Shown: piece after piece, positions 54,426 through 63,121 of the stretch | Position numbering within the stretch: position 1 is the stretch's first letter | Layout: every line of letters starts with the position of its first letter | Assembly: GCA_947488615.1 (NCBI GenBank) | Contig: CANKZU010000013.1 | Coordinates: 1 to 64,000 of the forward strand | From: an uncultured Aurantimonas sp. | GTDB lineage: Bacteria > Pseudomonadota > Alphaproteobacteria > Rhizobiales > Rhizobiaceae | Direction: 5' to 3' | Length of the DNA: 64,000 bases | Position numbers and translations under genes: made by a program | Notes under the pieces: model-generated | The model's input: only the letters and a program-made list of their open reading frames with translations | Told to the model about the DNA's origin: nothing | Databases searched by the model: none

Positions 54426-55424
54426 CTACCGCCCGCCCGCCTCGAGGGCGATGTCGGTCATTCGCTCGATTTCGCCGATCCGATTCTTCGTCGCTTCGTA
54501 ACCGAGCGCAATGGCCTCCTCGGCCCGGAAGAACTCTGAAAGGCCGATGTCGCGCACGCGCGGCTGCAGCGAAAGATCCGGAGGATCGCCGGCAAGGCGA
54601 GCGCGCGAGATACGGTCCTGGATGATGTTGAAAGCGTCGACCATGGAGCGCGCGATGCTGAGTTTCTCCCGGCGCTGGGACACGTCGGACAGTGCTGGCG
54701 TCACCGGCTCGGTAAGCCCGAGGCTCGGCGCCGGGGCGGTTCCGCCATGAGCGGCATCATCCGCCACGGCCCGCATACGTACGACTGCCGCACGCCCGAA
54801 CAGATCGTAGTGCAAATTGACGGCAACGACGAATTTCTCCTCATTGACGCGACAGACATTCACCGGAACCGGATTGACGAGGGCACCGTCGAGCAGCCGT
54901 CGGTTGCCGCAGGACACTGGCTCGAAAACGCCGGGGAGAGCATAGGAGGCCCGCATCGCGAGAATCAGGGAGCCGGAGTCGATCCACACCTCGTGGCCAT
55001 TGTTGGCCTCAGTAGCGACGCACACAAGACGCCGGCTCAAATCCTCGATCTGGATCCCTTCCAGCGATTCTGACAGCCGACGGCTCAGGCGCATCCCGCC
55101 AATCAGTCCGCCGGCGCCGAACCGCAGATCGAGAAACCGCATCATTCCCCGTCGCGTCAGCGACAAGGCAAACGTTTCCAGATCGTCGAGTTTTCCAGCT
55201 AGGTAGCAACCGCCCACTAGGGCACCGATCGACGTGCCGGCGATCATCGAAACCTGAACGCCGTATTCGTCCAGCGCTCTGAGGACGCCGATATGCGCCC
55301 ATCCGCGCGCCGCTCCGCCGCCCAGGGCCAGCGCAATACCTGGCGAGCGCCGCGTCGCGGTCTCTTGAGGTGCGAAACTGGCTAGGGGAGGTTCCGTCCC
55401 CCAACCAAAGACCCTATCAAGCAT
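54426..55424 (-). CDS. Patatin-like phospholipase (RssA-type)
   Basis: A 332-residue patatin-fold acyl hydrolase. It has the oxyanion block LALGGGAARGWAHIGVLRAL (residues 30-50), the nucleophile motif GTSIGAL (Ser near 65) and the dyad Asp in DGALVNPVPV (near 180). The N-terminal 28 residues and the C-terminal 60 extend beyond the core as in the RssA-like group. It probably hydrolyses lipids at the membrane; the substrate is unknown. It lies downstream of hisI on the same strand. Confidence 0.92.
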   Translation of the reverse strand: MLDRVFGWGTEPPLASFAPQETATRRSPGIALALGGGAARGWAHIGVLRALDEYGVQVSMIAGTSIGALVGGCYLAGKLDDLETFALSLTRRGMMRFLDLRFGAGGLIGGMRLSRRLSESLEGIQIEDLSRRLVCVATEANNGHEVWIDSGSLILAMRASYALPGVFEPVSCGNRRLLDGALVNPVPVNVCRVNEEKFVVAVNLHYDLFGRAAVVRMRAVADDAAHGGTAPAPSLGLTEPVTPALSDVSQRREKLSIARSMVDAFNIIQDRISRARLAGDPPDLSLQPRVRDIGLSEFFRAEEAIALGYEATKNRIGEIERMTDIALEAGGR

Positions 55425-55491
55425 CTTGTGTCGCCCCCGGTTGTTCTCCGTTTATCTAGGGTGATGCTACGGCTAAGGTCTGATCATCCGA

Positions 55492-55926
55492 TTAAGACGC
55501 GGCAGGCTGGTTTCTCCTGTCGCCAAACGTGAGGTTTTGCCCATCGTCCGCGACGAGACGATAGAAACAGGACGTGCGGCTGGTGTGGCACGTGTCTTCC
55601 CGCTTGGCGACGGCGACTTTCAGCCAGACGGCGTCCTGGTCGCAGTCGACACGGACTTCGCGAACGCTCTGCAGGGCGCCCGATGTTTCGCCCTTTTTCC
55701 AGAGCGCGTTGCGCGAACGCGACCAGTAATGCGCCACCCCCGTCGACAGGGTCGCTTCAAGCGCCTGCTCGTTCATATGAGCGACCATCAAGAGCTCGCC
55801 AGACGCGTGATCGGTGACGACGGCGGTCACGAGCCCGGCATCGTCGAACCGCGGCCGAAGCCGGGTTCCTTCCTCTTGTTCGCTCGGGTCGGCTGATGGA
55901 CGATCAAACACCGGCTTGTCCGACAT
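55492..55926 (-). CDS. hisI: Phosphoribosyl-AMP cyclohydrolase
   Basis: A 144-residue HisI, opening the adenine ring of PR-AMP in histidine synthesis. Signature segments: [64 protein letters not shown] (Asp-Cys-Asp metal site) and [12 protein letters not shown] (Cys-His and Cys zinc ligands). The start is the ATG at 55926 ([10 protein letters not shown]), 8 bases after the folE stop codon. The fused HisE domain of some bacteria is absent. The folE-hisI pairing is common in this order. Confidence 0.95.
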   Translation of the reverse strand: MSDKPVFDRPSADPSEQEEGTRLRPRFDDAGLVTAVVTDHASGELLMVAHMNEQALEATLSTGVAHYWSRSRNALWKKGETSGALQSVREVRVDCDQDAVWLKVAVAKREDTCHTSRTSCFYRLVADDGQNLTFGDRRNQPAAS

Positions 55927-55934
55927 GGCCATTC

Positions 55935-56558
55935 TCACACCCGGTGGCCGGTCAGCGAGAAGAACCGCCCCTTCAACTCGCTATCGTCGGCAAAGACGCC
56001 TTGGAAGGACGTCGTCACTGTCAGCGAGCCCTTGGACCGGATCCCGCGCATCGACATGCACATATGTTCGGCTTCGATCATCACCGCGATGCCCTTGGGC
56101 TGAAGCATGCTGACGATAGCCGTAGCGATCTGGGCGGTCATCGATTCCTGCGTCTGCAGGCGGCGGCCGTAGATATCGACGACGCGCGCGATCTTCGACA
56201 GGCCAAGAACGCGGCCGTCCGGAACATAGGCGACATGCGCCTTGCCGATGATCGGCACCATGTGGTGCTCGCAATGCGAATGAAAGTCCACGTCGCGGAC
56301 CAGCACCATGTCATCGTAGCCAGAAATTTCCTCGAAGGTGCGGCCCAGGACGTCGGCGGCTTCCTGACGGTAGCCGCCGAACAGCTCCTCATAGGATTTC
56401 ACGACGCGGGCCGGCGTCTCGCGCAGACCCTCGCGGGTGGGATCTTCGCCGACCCAGCGCAACAATGTCTCCACTGCCGCCTCCGCTTCCGCTCGGCTAG
56501 GCCGCTCGTCGCGCCTTTCGTCGGAAATGTCGGGAAATTTCTTGACGACAGCGTCCAT
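55935..56558 (-). CDS. folE: GTP cyclohydrolase I
   Basis: A 207-residue FolE producing dihydroneopterin triphosphate from GTP for folate synthesis. Visible: [24 protein letters not shown] start ([16 protein letters not shown]), [20 protein letters not shown] with the zinc Cys and His residues, [20 protein letters not shown] and [16 protein letters not shown] with the second zinc Cys. I start at 56558 ([10 protein letters not shown]); the upstream open frame is not conserved. It is divergent from the Fe-S scaffold gene and coupled to hisI. Confidence 0.95.
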   Translation of the reverse strand: MDAVVKKFPDISDERRDERPSRAEAEAAVETLLRWVGEDPTREGLRETPARVVKSYEELFGGYRQEAADVLGRTFEEISGYDDMVLVRDVDFHSHCEHHMVPIIGKAHVAYVPDGRVLGLSKIARVVDIYGRRLQTQESMTAQIATAIVSMLQPKGIAVMIEAEHMCMSMRGIRSKGSLTVTTSFQGVFADDSELKGRFFSLTGHRV

Positions 56559-56807
56559 CTTGTTTCGCTCCGTGCCAGTCGGAATTCGTGCGGCAATCCA
56601 TAGGGAATGTTGGTCGGGAGCCTGCGCCGGAGCGTCATTACGGCTCGAAATCGATATCCTGTCCACACCTATCCCACTTCCGACGCCATCGGGTCACGAC
56701 GATGCGACCGAGAACGGCGACTTTCGAACCGGCGCCCGAGCAACTATATAGTTTCGGAAAAAGCGAAATGACAGGGCAAACGACCGAAGCCTACGGATGG
56801 TGTTGCA

Positions 56808-57254
56808 GTGATCGATGACGTGTACAATGCCCGCATTCTCGAGTTGGCCGGCAACATTCCCCGCATCGGGCGCCTCGAAGGCGCGGATGCGAGCGCGACG
56901 GCACACTCCAAGCTATGCGGATCGACGGTGACGGTCGATCTCAAGCTCGCCGACGGCGCCGTCGCGGATTTCGCCCATGAGGTAAAGGCTTGTGCGCTCG
57001 GGCAAGCCTCGTCGTCGGTGATGGCCAGCCATATCGTCGGGGCAACCCCAGATGAACTGCGTGCGGTCCGCGAGACGATGCGCCGGATGCTGAAAGAGAA
57101 CGGAGTGCCGCCGTCGGGCCGTTTCGTGGATCTGAAATATCTGGAGCCCGTCCGCGACTACAAGGCTCGGCATGCCTCCACCATGCTGACGTTCGACGCG
57201 GTGGTCGACGCGCTCGATCAGATCGCCCGCAAGAGCGAGAGCGCAGCGGCATGA
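56808..57254 (+). CDS. IscU/NifU-like iron-sulfur scaffold protein
   Basis: A 148-residue member of the NifU N-terminal/IscU family. Three cluster-ligand cysteines are visible in context: HSKLCGSTVTVDL, EVKACALGQASSSVM and (as a variant) the C-terminal YLEPVRDYKARHAS, where the third Cys of IscU is replaced. That the third ligand is not Cys means it may transfer rather than assemble clusters. The start is the GTG at 56808 (MIDDVYNARILELAG). Its stop codon region leads into the yidD gene. Confidence 0.88.
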   Translation: MIDDVYNARILELAGNIPRIGRLEGADASATAHSKLCGSTVTVDLKLADGAVADFAHEVKACALGQASSSVMASHIVGATPDELRAVRETMRRMLKENGVPPSGRFVDLKYLEPVRDYKARHASTMLTFDAVVDALDQIARKSESAAA

Positions 57255-57281
57255 CTGTCGCGCAGGGCGTCGGTCCCGTCG

Positions 57282-57641
57282 GTGCAACGCGCTCGTCTGG
57301 TCATGTGCAAGTCTGAACGAGAAGCGGATCACGCCGCGCCCGAGGGTTTGCCCGACCGGACCCGACCCTTGAGCCGCAATTACGATGGGCCATGGCAGCG
57401 GACACCGGGCCGCCTGGCTGGAATCGCTCTCGTGCGTTTTTACCAGATCGTCTTTTCGCCATTCGTGGGTGGCCATTGCCGGCACATCCCGACCTGCTCG
57501 GAATACGCCTATGAGGCGGTGGCCCGGCACGGGCTGCTGAGAGGCGGGTTCCTGAGCGCGCGGCGTGTTGTTCGCTGCGGCCCGTTCGGCACTGCCGGCC
57601 TCGACCCCGTGCCGACGGATGGGGCGGAAAAGACGAAATAG
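57282..57641 (+). CDS. yidD: Membrane protein insertion efficiency factor YidD
   Basis: A 119-residue YidD protein. The conserved core runs from LVRFYQIVFSPFVGGHCRHI through PTCSEYAYEAVARHGLLRGG to RVVRCGPFGTAGLDPVP, with the three conserved Cys. It binds the membrane through an amphipathic helix and helps YidC-dependent insertion. It is usually next to rnpA/yidC, but in this order it is often next to the Fe-S scaffold gene, as here. The start is uncertain: GTG at 57282 or ATG at 57303. Confidence 0.92.
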   Translation: MQRARLVMCKSEREADHAAPEGLPDRTRPLSRNYDGPWQRTPGRLAGIALVRFYQIVFSPFVGGHCRHIPTCSEYAYEAVARHGLLRGGFLSARRVVRCGPFGTAGLDPVPTDGAEKTK

Positions 57642-57711
57642 ACCTTTTCGCCGCCGATCGGGTGCTCACGCCGAAACCCGCCGACGCGAATGGTGGCGCG
57701 TTCCAGCCGTT

Positions 57712-58197
57712 TCAGAAGTCCCGCGGAATCCGCAGCACCTGGCCCGGGAAGATCAGGTTCGGATCGGCGATAAGCTGTTGATTGGCGGCTTGAATGACCG
57801 GGTATTTCGAGGAATCCTCGTAATACCGGTTCGCTAGGGCCGAGAGTGTCTCGCCGCTGACCACCGTGTGCTCCCAATACCCGACATATCCCGGAAGAAT
57901 CTTCGGTCCGTAGAGAACCGGGACGGTCACGGTCGGCGGGTTGGGGCCGCCGGCGCTGTCGTCGGTGGCGGTCACGAAGAGCCGGCTCAGCGTGAAGGCG
58001 GCATCGGGGGGAATGTCGACGGCCGCCTGGAACTGCCGAATGGACAGTGAACCAGCGGTGGCCGCGGCTGTCACCTCGTCATGTCCGTCGCTGACCTTGA
58101 TCGTCAGATGACCTTCGAAGCCGACGGCGTTCCCCGCGATCAGAATTCGGCTTCCCACCAGATCGAAGGGCTTCGGCTGCAGAATTTCGAGGTTCAT
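57712..58197 (-). CDS. Gmad2 and LysM domain protein
   Basis: A 161-residue protein. The N-terminal half is a Gmad2-type immunoglobulin-like domain (LQPKPFDLVGSRILIAGNAV, then FEGHLTIKVSDG). The C-terminal LysM domain (about 110-160) has HTVVSGETLSALANRYYEDS and IFPGQVLRIPRDF, which binds peptidoglycan. No signal peptide is evident from the ATG at 58197, although an open frame runs 88 codons further upstream without recognisable sequence. It is divergent from thrS and convergent with yidD. Confidence 0.82.
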   Translation of the reverse strand: MNLEILQPKPFDLVGSRILIAGNAVGFEGHLTIKVSDGHDEVTAAATAGSLSIRQFQAAVDIPPDAAFTLSRLFVTATDDSAGGPNPPTVTVPVLYGPKILPGYVGYWEHTVVSGETLSALANRYYEDSSKYPVIQAANQQLIADPNLIFPGQVLRIPRDF

Positions 58198-58354
58198 TGC
58201 TGCGGCTCCCTTGCACAGGCACGCGCCCGTCAAATATATCGGCCGCGACCACCGCGCGCAAATCACGAAGCAGCACCCGCGATTTCGCGCCGGATCATTG
58301 GCAAGTCGAACCACCCGCGTTCGTTGGCGGGACTGGATGAGAGAGTGACGTACC

Positions 58355-60319
58355 ATGGCTGAAGCCGTTTTCCTGACATTTCCCGATGGCTCCGCGCGCG
58401 AATACGACGTGGCCACACGCGGTATCGACGTCGCCGTCGGTATCTCCAAGTCGCTGGCCAAGAAGGCGGTCGCCTATGCGCTCGACGGTGAGGTGCGCGA
58501 TCTGGCCGATCCGCTCGGGCGCGGCGGTGCCCTCGAGATCCTGACCCGCGACGATCCGCGCGCGCTCGAACTCATTCGGCACGACGCCGCCCATGTCATG
58601 GCCGAAGCGGTTCAGGAACTTTGGCCGGACACCCAGGTGACGATCGGCCCGGTGATCGAGAACGGCTTCTATTACGATTTCGCGCGCGAAACGCCCTTCA
58701 CCACCGACGATTTGACGACCATCGAGAAGAAGATGGCCGAGATCATTCGCCGCAACACGCGCTTCACCAAGGAAGTCTGGCCGCGCGACAAGGCGCGTCA
58801 GGTGTTCGCCGACAAGGGGGAGGCCTACAAGGTCGAACTGCTGGACGCGATCCCCGAGGACCAGGACGTCAAGATCTACAGCCAGGGCGACTGGTTCGAT
58901 CTCTGCCGCGGGCCGCACATGGCTTCGACCGGCCAGGTCGGCGACGCCTTCAAGCTGATGAAGGTTGCGGGCGCCTATTGGCGTGGCGATTCGAACAATC
59001 CCATGCTGACCCGCATCTACGGTACCGCCTGGGCCAGCCAGGAACAGCTGAAAGCCTATCTCCACATGCTGGAGGAGGCCGAAAAGCGCGATCACCGCCG
59101 GCTCGGACGGGAGATGGACCTGTTTCATTTCCAGGAAGAGGGGCCGGGCGTCGTGTTCTGGCACGCGCATGGCTGGCGGATGTTCCAGAACCTCGTCAGC
59201 TATATGCGCCGCCGCCTCGAAGGCACCTATGACGAGGTCAACGCGCCGCAGATCCTCGACAAGGCGCTGTGGGAAACCTCCGGACATTGGGGCTGGTACA
59301 AGGAAAATATGTTCGTTACCGAGACCGAGGACGAACGCGTCTTCGCGATCAAGCCAATGAATTGCCCCGGCCATGTGCAGATCTTCAAACACGGCCTGAA
59401 AAGCTACCGCGACCTGCCCATCCGCTATGCGGAATTCGGCAACGTCCATCGCTACGAGCCGTCCGGCGCGCTGCATGGGCTGATGCGGGTGCGCGGCTTC
59501 ACGCAGGACGACGCCCACGTTTTCTGCACCGAGGATCAACTCGAGTCCGAATGCCTGCGGATCAACGATCTGATCCTGTCGACCTATGCCGATTTCGGCT
59601 TCGACGAAATCACGGTGAAACTGTCGACCCGGCCCGAGAAGCGCGTCGGATCGGACGCCAACTGGGATCACGCCGAAAAGATCATGGCCGATGTGCTCGA
59701 GCGGATCGCCGCGCAATCGGGCGGCAAGATCAAGACCGCGATCAATCCGGGCGAGGGGGCGTTCTACGGGCCGAAATTCGAATATGTCCTGCGCGATGCC
59801 ATCGGACGCGACTGGCAGTGCGGCACCACCCAGGTCGACTTCACTCTGCCGGAACGCTTCGGCGCGTTCTATATCGACAAGGATTCCGACAAGAAGACCC
59901 CGGTGATGATCCATCGGGCGATCTGCGGTTCGATGGAGCGCTTCCTCGGAATCCTGCTCGAGAACTACGCCGGCCACTTGCCGCTGTGGTTCGCGCCGCT
60001 GCAGGTGGTGGTGGCGACGATCACGTCGGAAGCCGACGACTATGCCGAGGAAGTCGCGGCCGAATTGAAGCAGGCGGGCCTCAAGGTCGGAACCGACCTC
60101 AGAAACGAGAAGATCAACTACAAGGTCCGCGAGCACTCGGTCGCCAAGGTCCCGGTGATTCTCGTCTGCGGCAAGCGCGAGGCCGAGGAGCAAACGGTCA
60201 ATCTGCGCCGGATCGGCTCGCGCGACCAGACGTCGATGAGCCTGGCCGAGGCCGTCGCATCGCTCAGCAAAGAAGCCGTTCCGCCGGACCTTCGCCGGAA
60301 GGCGGACGACGCGGCCTGA
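58355..60319 (+). CDS. thrS: Threonyl-tRNA synthetase
   Basis: A 654-residue class II synthetase of standard length. Domain order: TGS domain (1-62), editing domain with [14 protein letters not shown] and the zinc-like pattern (about 75-225), the catalytic core with motif 1 near 270-300, the zinc ligand Cys in [13 protein letters not shown] (near 340), motif 2 in [20 protein letters not shown], motif 3 in [20 protein letters not shown], and the anticodon-binding domain from [11 protein letters not shown] onward. No T-box is expected in this group. It is preceded by the divergent LysM gene. Confidence 0.97.
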   Translation: MAEAVFLTFPDGSAREYDVATRGIDVAVGISKSLAKKAVAYALDGEVRDLADPLGRGGALEILTRDDPRALELIRHDAAHVMAEAVQELWPDTQVTIGPVIENGFYYDFARETPFTTDDLTTIEKKMAEIIRRNTRFTKEVWPRDKARQVFADKGEAYKVELLDAIPEDQDVKIYSQGDWFDLCRGPHMASTGQVGDAFKLMKVAGAYWRGDSNNPMLTRIYGTAWASQEQLKAYLHMLEEAEKRDHRRLGREMDLFHFQEEGPGVVFWHAHGWRMFQNLVSYMRRRLEGTYDEVNAPQILDKALWETSGHWGWYKENMFVTETEDERVFAIKPMNCPGHVQIFKHGLKSYRDLPIRYAEFGNVHRYEPSGALHGLMRVRGFTQDDAHVFCTEDQLESECLRINDLILSTYADFGFDEITVKLSTRPEKRVGSDANWDHAEKIMADVLERIAAQSGGKIKTAINPGEGAFYGPKFEYVLRDAIGRDWQCGTTQVDFTLPERFGAFYIDKDSDKKTPVMIHRAICGSMERFLGILLENYAGHLPLWFAPLQVVVATITSEADDYAEEVAAELKQAGLKVGTDLRNEKINYKVREHSVAKVPVILVCGKREAEEQTVNLRRIGSRDQTSMSLAEAVASLSKEAVPPDLRRKADDAA

Positions 60320-60329
60320 TAACTGTGTT

Positions 60330-60364
60330 CGCCCGGAGCTCTTCTCACAGGGGAGCGTCGGGCG
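60330..60364 (+). terminator. Hairpin after thrS
   Basis: CGCCCG...GCTC with GAGC...CGGGCG forms an interrupted stem 10 bases after the thrS stop codon. The following sequence (ttacgg) has no real T-run, so termination strength is doubtful. Confidence 0.4.
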
Positions 60365-60422
60365 TTACGGTTGCCGATCGTTCGCCGGGGATTATCCGAC
60401 CGCCGGCCGCCGCATAATCCGA

Positions 60423-61178
60423 TCAAGGGCAAGCCGCCTCGGTGCCGCCGTGCGCCAAACTCCATTCGACATCATGGAAGTCGAAGTCGGGACGCAGCGG
60501 CGGCTTGACGATCTCGAAGAACGGCGAGAGATCGAAATCGCGTGGCACGAACAGCGAGTGGTGCCGGATATGCATGATCTCGGCCTCATTTCCCCAACGG
60601 CTCCGTCTGGGATCATGGGTCTCGATGTGCGGCAGGATCGGATAGCCCACATGCTGAAATGCCTGGGCGATCAGCGTCGAGCAGATCGCCCGCGTCGGGT
60701 CGCCCGAACCCAGCGATATCATCCGGCGGCGAAACTGGCGCGGGACGGGCAGGGGTACCAGGTAGCGGATCAGATCGAAGACATTCTGGAGGTCGTAGCC
60801 GTTGCCCACGCGCTCTGCCGCGAATTGGATGATGCGCGCCTGGTCACGAGGGTTGAGGCCGCTCGGTCGGCATATCCGGATGTGAACATCCTTGTATTTC
60901 TGGACCGCTGCGATGATGACGCCCTGTTCGAGGTCGGCTTCGATGATGGCGTGACGAAGATCGCGATGCTGACCAACGTAGAGGGCGGAGTGAGACCAGG
61001 TTGACTGAGTCAGGTATTTGATGGGCGAGGAAATGCGCGTGTTACCCTCGATCAGAATGACGTCGCAGGGACGCAACGCGTGGAGCAAGGCATCGAACGG
61101 GAACGGTGTGGCCCCGGCACAGTCTGTGACGGGCTCCTGAAGGAATGCCGCGATCAGCCGTCCAATTCGGTCCAACAT
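60423..61178 (-). CDS. YiiX-like permuted papain-fold (NlpC/P60-related) hydrolase
   Basis: A 251-residue protein of the YiiX/YebB group. The circularly permuted order is visible: the catalytic His comes first, in TQSTWSHSALYVGQH (near 67), and the Cys later, in RAICSTLIAQAFQHVGYP (near 170). LRPCDVILIEG precedes them. Family members cleave amide or ester bonds in envelope lipids or peptides, substrate unknown. It has no clear signal peptide. The start is the ATG at 61178 (MLDRIGRLIAAF); an upstream in-frame start at 61226 is possible. Downstream it converges on thrS. Confidence 0.85.
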   Translation of the reverse strand: MLDRIGRLIAAFLQEPVTDCAGATPFPFDALLHALRPCDVILIEGNTRISSPIKYLTQSTWSHSALYVGQHRDLRHAIIEADLEQGVIIAAVQKYKDVHIRICRPSGLNPRDQARIIQFAAERVGNGYDLQNVFDLIRYLVPLPVPRQFRRRMISLGSGDPTRAICSTLIAQAFQHVGYPILPHIETHDPRRSRWGNEAEIMHIRHHSLFVPRDFDLSPFFEIVKPPLRPDFDFHDVEWSLAHGGTEAACP

Positions 61179-61827
61179 TCTTGCGCCTTTGTCGGACGGA
61201 CGTCCGTACGGTTCGATTCTGACCACGCTAGCGCGGAATGAGGAAAAGTGGGAACCGGTTTTCCCCTGCCGTTCCGCGTTCGCTGACTGGAATCAATCGA
61301 TCTGATCGTCATCGAGGCATGGCGTGTGAGCATGTCGGCCCGTCGCCCCTTGGTGACAGAGGCCACCGGCGCAGGTGTTTGGATCAATGGTGTTTGAAAG
61401 GCCGACGACTGCCATTATGAAAGTCTTCGCCGCAATCGCGGGCATTGTTACTCCCGAAACAAACGTACCAGCGCAGTCAGGGGAGTGGACACCCGGGCCC
61501 GGTCGGACAATCCGATGCGCCGGCCGGCGGCTTCACGATACGGCCGCGCATGTTAGGTCACAGACCACACGCATCGACGCGCTATTCCGTATTGGCGCTT
61601 CGGACGATAAGGAAAAGCCGGAAGCAGTGAGGATGGGAAGGGAGCGCCGGCGGGAGCGCTGCCCGATTGCGATCGACCAGGCGCCGATGATCGATCGCGG
61701 AAGGCTCGACCACGTGCCGGCGATGGAATGCGCGGGGGCGGGAAGTCGGCCCCGCATCGGTCTTCGCTTACCAAGATTGTGTCGTTGCGGGTGCGCGATT
61801 CGTGCTCGAAGCCATCAGGAGAGACTC
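61179..61827. other. Long regulatory/intergenic region before the branched-chain-type ABC operon
   Basis: These 649 bases separate the YiiX-like gene from the binding-protein gene. A palindromic repeat lies at 61231-61278. The remaining open frames, including one continuous with the binding-protein gene, show no recognisable sequence. The promoter and any operator of the ABC operon should lie in the right half. Confidence 0.4.
61231..61278. repeat. Intergenic palindromic repeat (rhizobial type)
   Basis: Nested arms: GCGGAA at the left end with TTCCGC at the right end, and GGAAAA-gtggg-aaccgg-TTTTCC inside. The GGAAAAGTGGGAACCGGTTT core is the hallmark of a short interspersed palindrome widespread in Hyphomicrobiales. 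It is better preserved than the copy at 51836. Function is unknown; such repeats can form mRNA hairpins. Confidence 0.6.
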
Positions 61828-63027
61828 ATGAGAATAATCCGGAAGCTGGCAGTCGCTACCGCCTTGTTGACTGCCATCTCGGGGGGCGTGGTCGCCCAAG
61901 AGTCGATCAAGATCGGCGATATCAACCACTACAAGCGGATGGCGGCTTTCGCCGAGCCCTACCGGAAGGGCATCGAACTGGCGCTGAAGGAGATCAACCA
62001 GGCGGGGGGCGTTCTCGATAAACCGCTGGAATTCATCTTCCGCGACGACCAGGGCAAGCCAGGCGAGGCCGTGAAAATCGCCGAGGAGCTGATGACCCGC
62101 GAGGGCGCGGTGATGCTGACCGGGACGATCCTGTCCAATGTCGGCCTCGCCATCTCCTCGCTCGCGGCCGAGAAGGGCTATGTGTATCTGGCCGCCGAAC
62201 CGCTGGCGGACGCGCTGGTCTGGAGCTCGGGCAATCCCTACACGTTCCGCCTGCGGACCTCGACCTACGTCCAGGCCGCCATGCTGGCCGAAGTGGCCGC
62301 CAAGACCGATGCGGTCCGCTATGCCACGATCGCGCCGAACTATGCCTACGGCACTGACGCGGTCGAGGCGTTCAAGACCAATCTCAAGCGACTGAAGCCG
62401 GAGGTCGAATTCGTCACCGAACAATGGCCGGCGCTGTTCAAGATCGACGCCGGCGCCGAGGTTCAGGCGCTGGAGGCCGCTAAACCCGACGCAATCTACA
62501 ACGTCACCTTCGGCTCCGATCTCGCCAAATTCGTCCGCGAGGGCGGCACGCGTGGTCTGTTCGACGGCCGCAAGGTCTACGGACTGCTGACCGGCGAGCC
62601 GGAATATCTGGAGCCGCTGGGCGATGAAGCGCCGGTCGGCTGGGTCGTGACCGGATATCCTTGGTACGCACTCAGCGATGGGCCGGGCAAGACGTTCGTC
62701 GACGCCTATATCGCCGAAACGGGCGAAACTCCGAAGAACGGCAGCCTCGTCGGCTACATGACCGCCCAGAGCATCGCCGCGCTGATCGAGAAGGCAGGCT
62801 CCACCGAGACCGATGCCCTGCTTAAAGCGTTCAAAGGGCTGACGGTCGAGACGCCCGACGGCGAAATCACCTATCGCGACATCGACAATCAGTCGACGAT
62901 GGGCGCCTTTATCGGCACAACCGCGATCGAGGATGGCAAAGGGGTGATGGTCGATTGGGCCTATGTCGATCCGACGCCCTACATGCCGAGCGACGAAGAG
63001 ATCAAAGCCATGCGCCCGGCTGACTGA
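61828..63027 (+). CDS. Branched-chain amino acid-type ABC transporter binding protein
   Basis: A 399-residue periplasmic protein with a signal peptide (LAVATALLTAISGGVVAQ). The type I fold of the Leu/Ile/Val-binding family shows IKIGDINHYKRMAAFAEPYR, GIELALKEINQAGGVLDKPL, TREGAVMLTGTILSNVGLAI and TIAPNYAYGTDAVEAFK. The LivJ-like fold also serves amides, urea and aromatic compounds, so the ligand is open. AGGAGAGACTC precedes the ATG at 61828. It is followed 94 bases later by a LivH-like permease. Confidence 0.93.
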   Translation: MRIIRKLAVATALLTAISGGVVAQESIKIGDINHYKRMAAFAEPYRKGIELALKEINQAGGVLDKPLEFIFRDDQGKPGEAVKIAEELMTREGAVMLTGTILSNVGLAISSLAAEKGYVYLAAEPLADALVWSSGNPYTFRLRTSTYVQAAMLAEVAAKTDAVRYATIAPNYAYGTDAVEAFKTNLKRLKPEVEFVTEQWPALFKIDAGAEVQALEAAKPDAIYNVTFGSDLAKFVREGGTRGLFDGRKVYGLLTGEPEYLEPLGDEAPVGWVVTGYPWYALSDGPGKTFVDAYIAETGETPKNGSLVGYMTAQSIAALIEKAGSTETDALLKAFKGLTVETPDGEITYRDIDNQSTMGAFIGTTAIEDGKGVMVDWAYVDPTPYMPSDEEIKAMRPAD

Positions 63028-63121
63028 CACCCGGCCTTGTCGCCGGCGGAGGTTTCGGGCTCGTCCCGGGACCCCGCCGGCATTTTGATCCGCCCGCATC
63101 ACTTGCGACAGAACGGACGCC

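Noticed and set aside
58295..60193. A 632-codon minus-strand frame
   Set aside because: It is antisense to thrS, whose motifs are complete.
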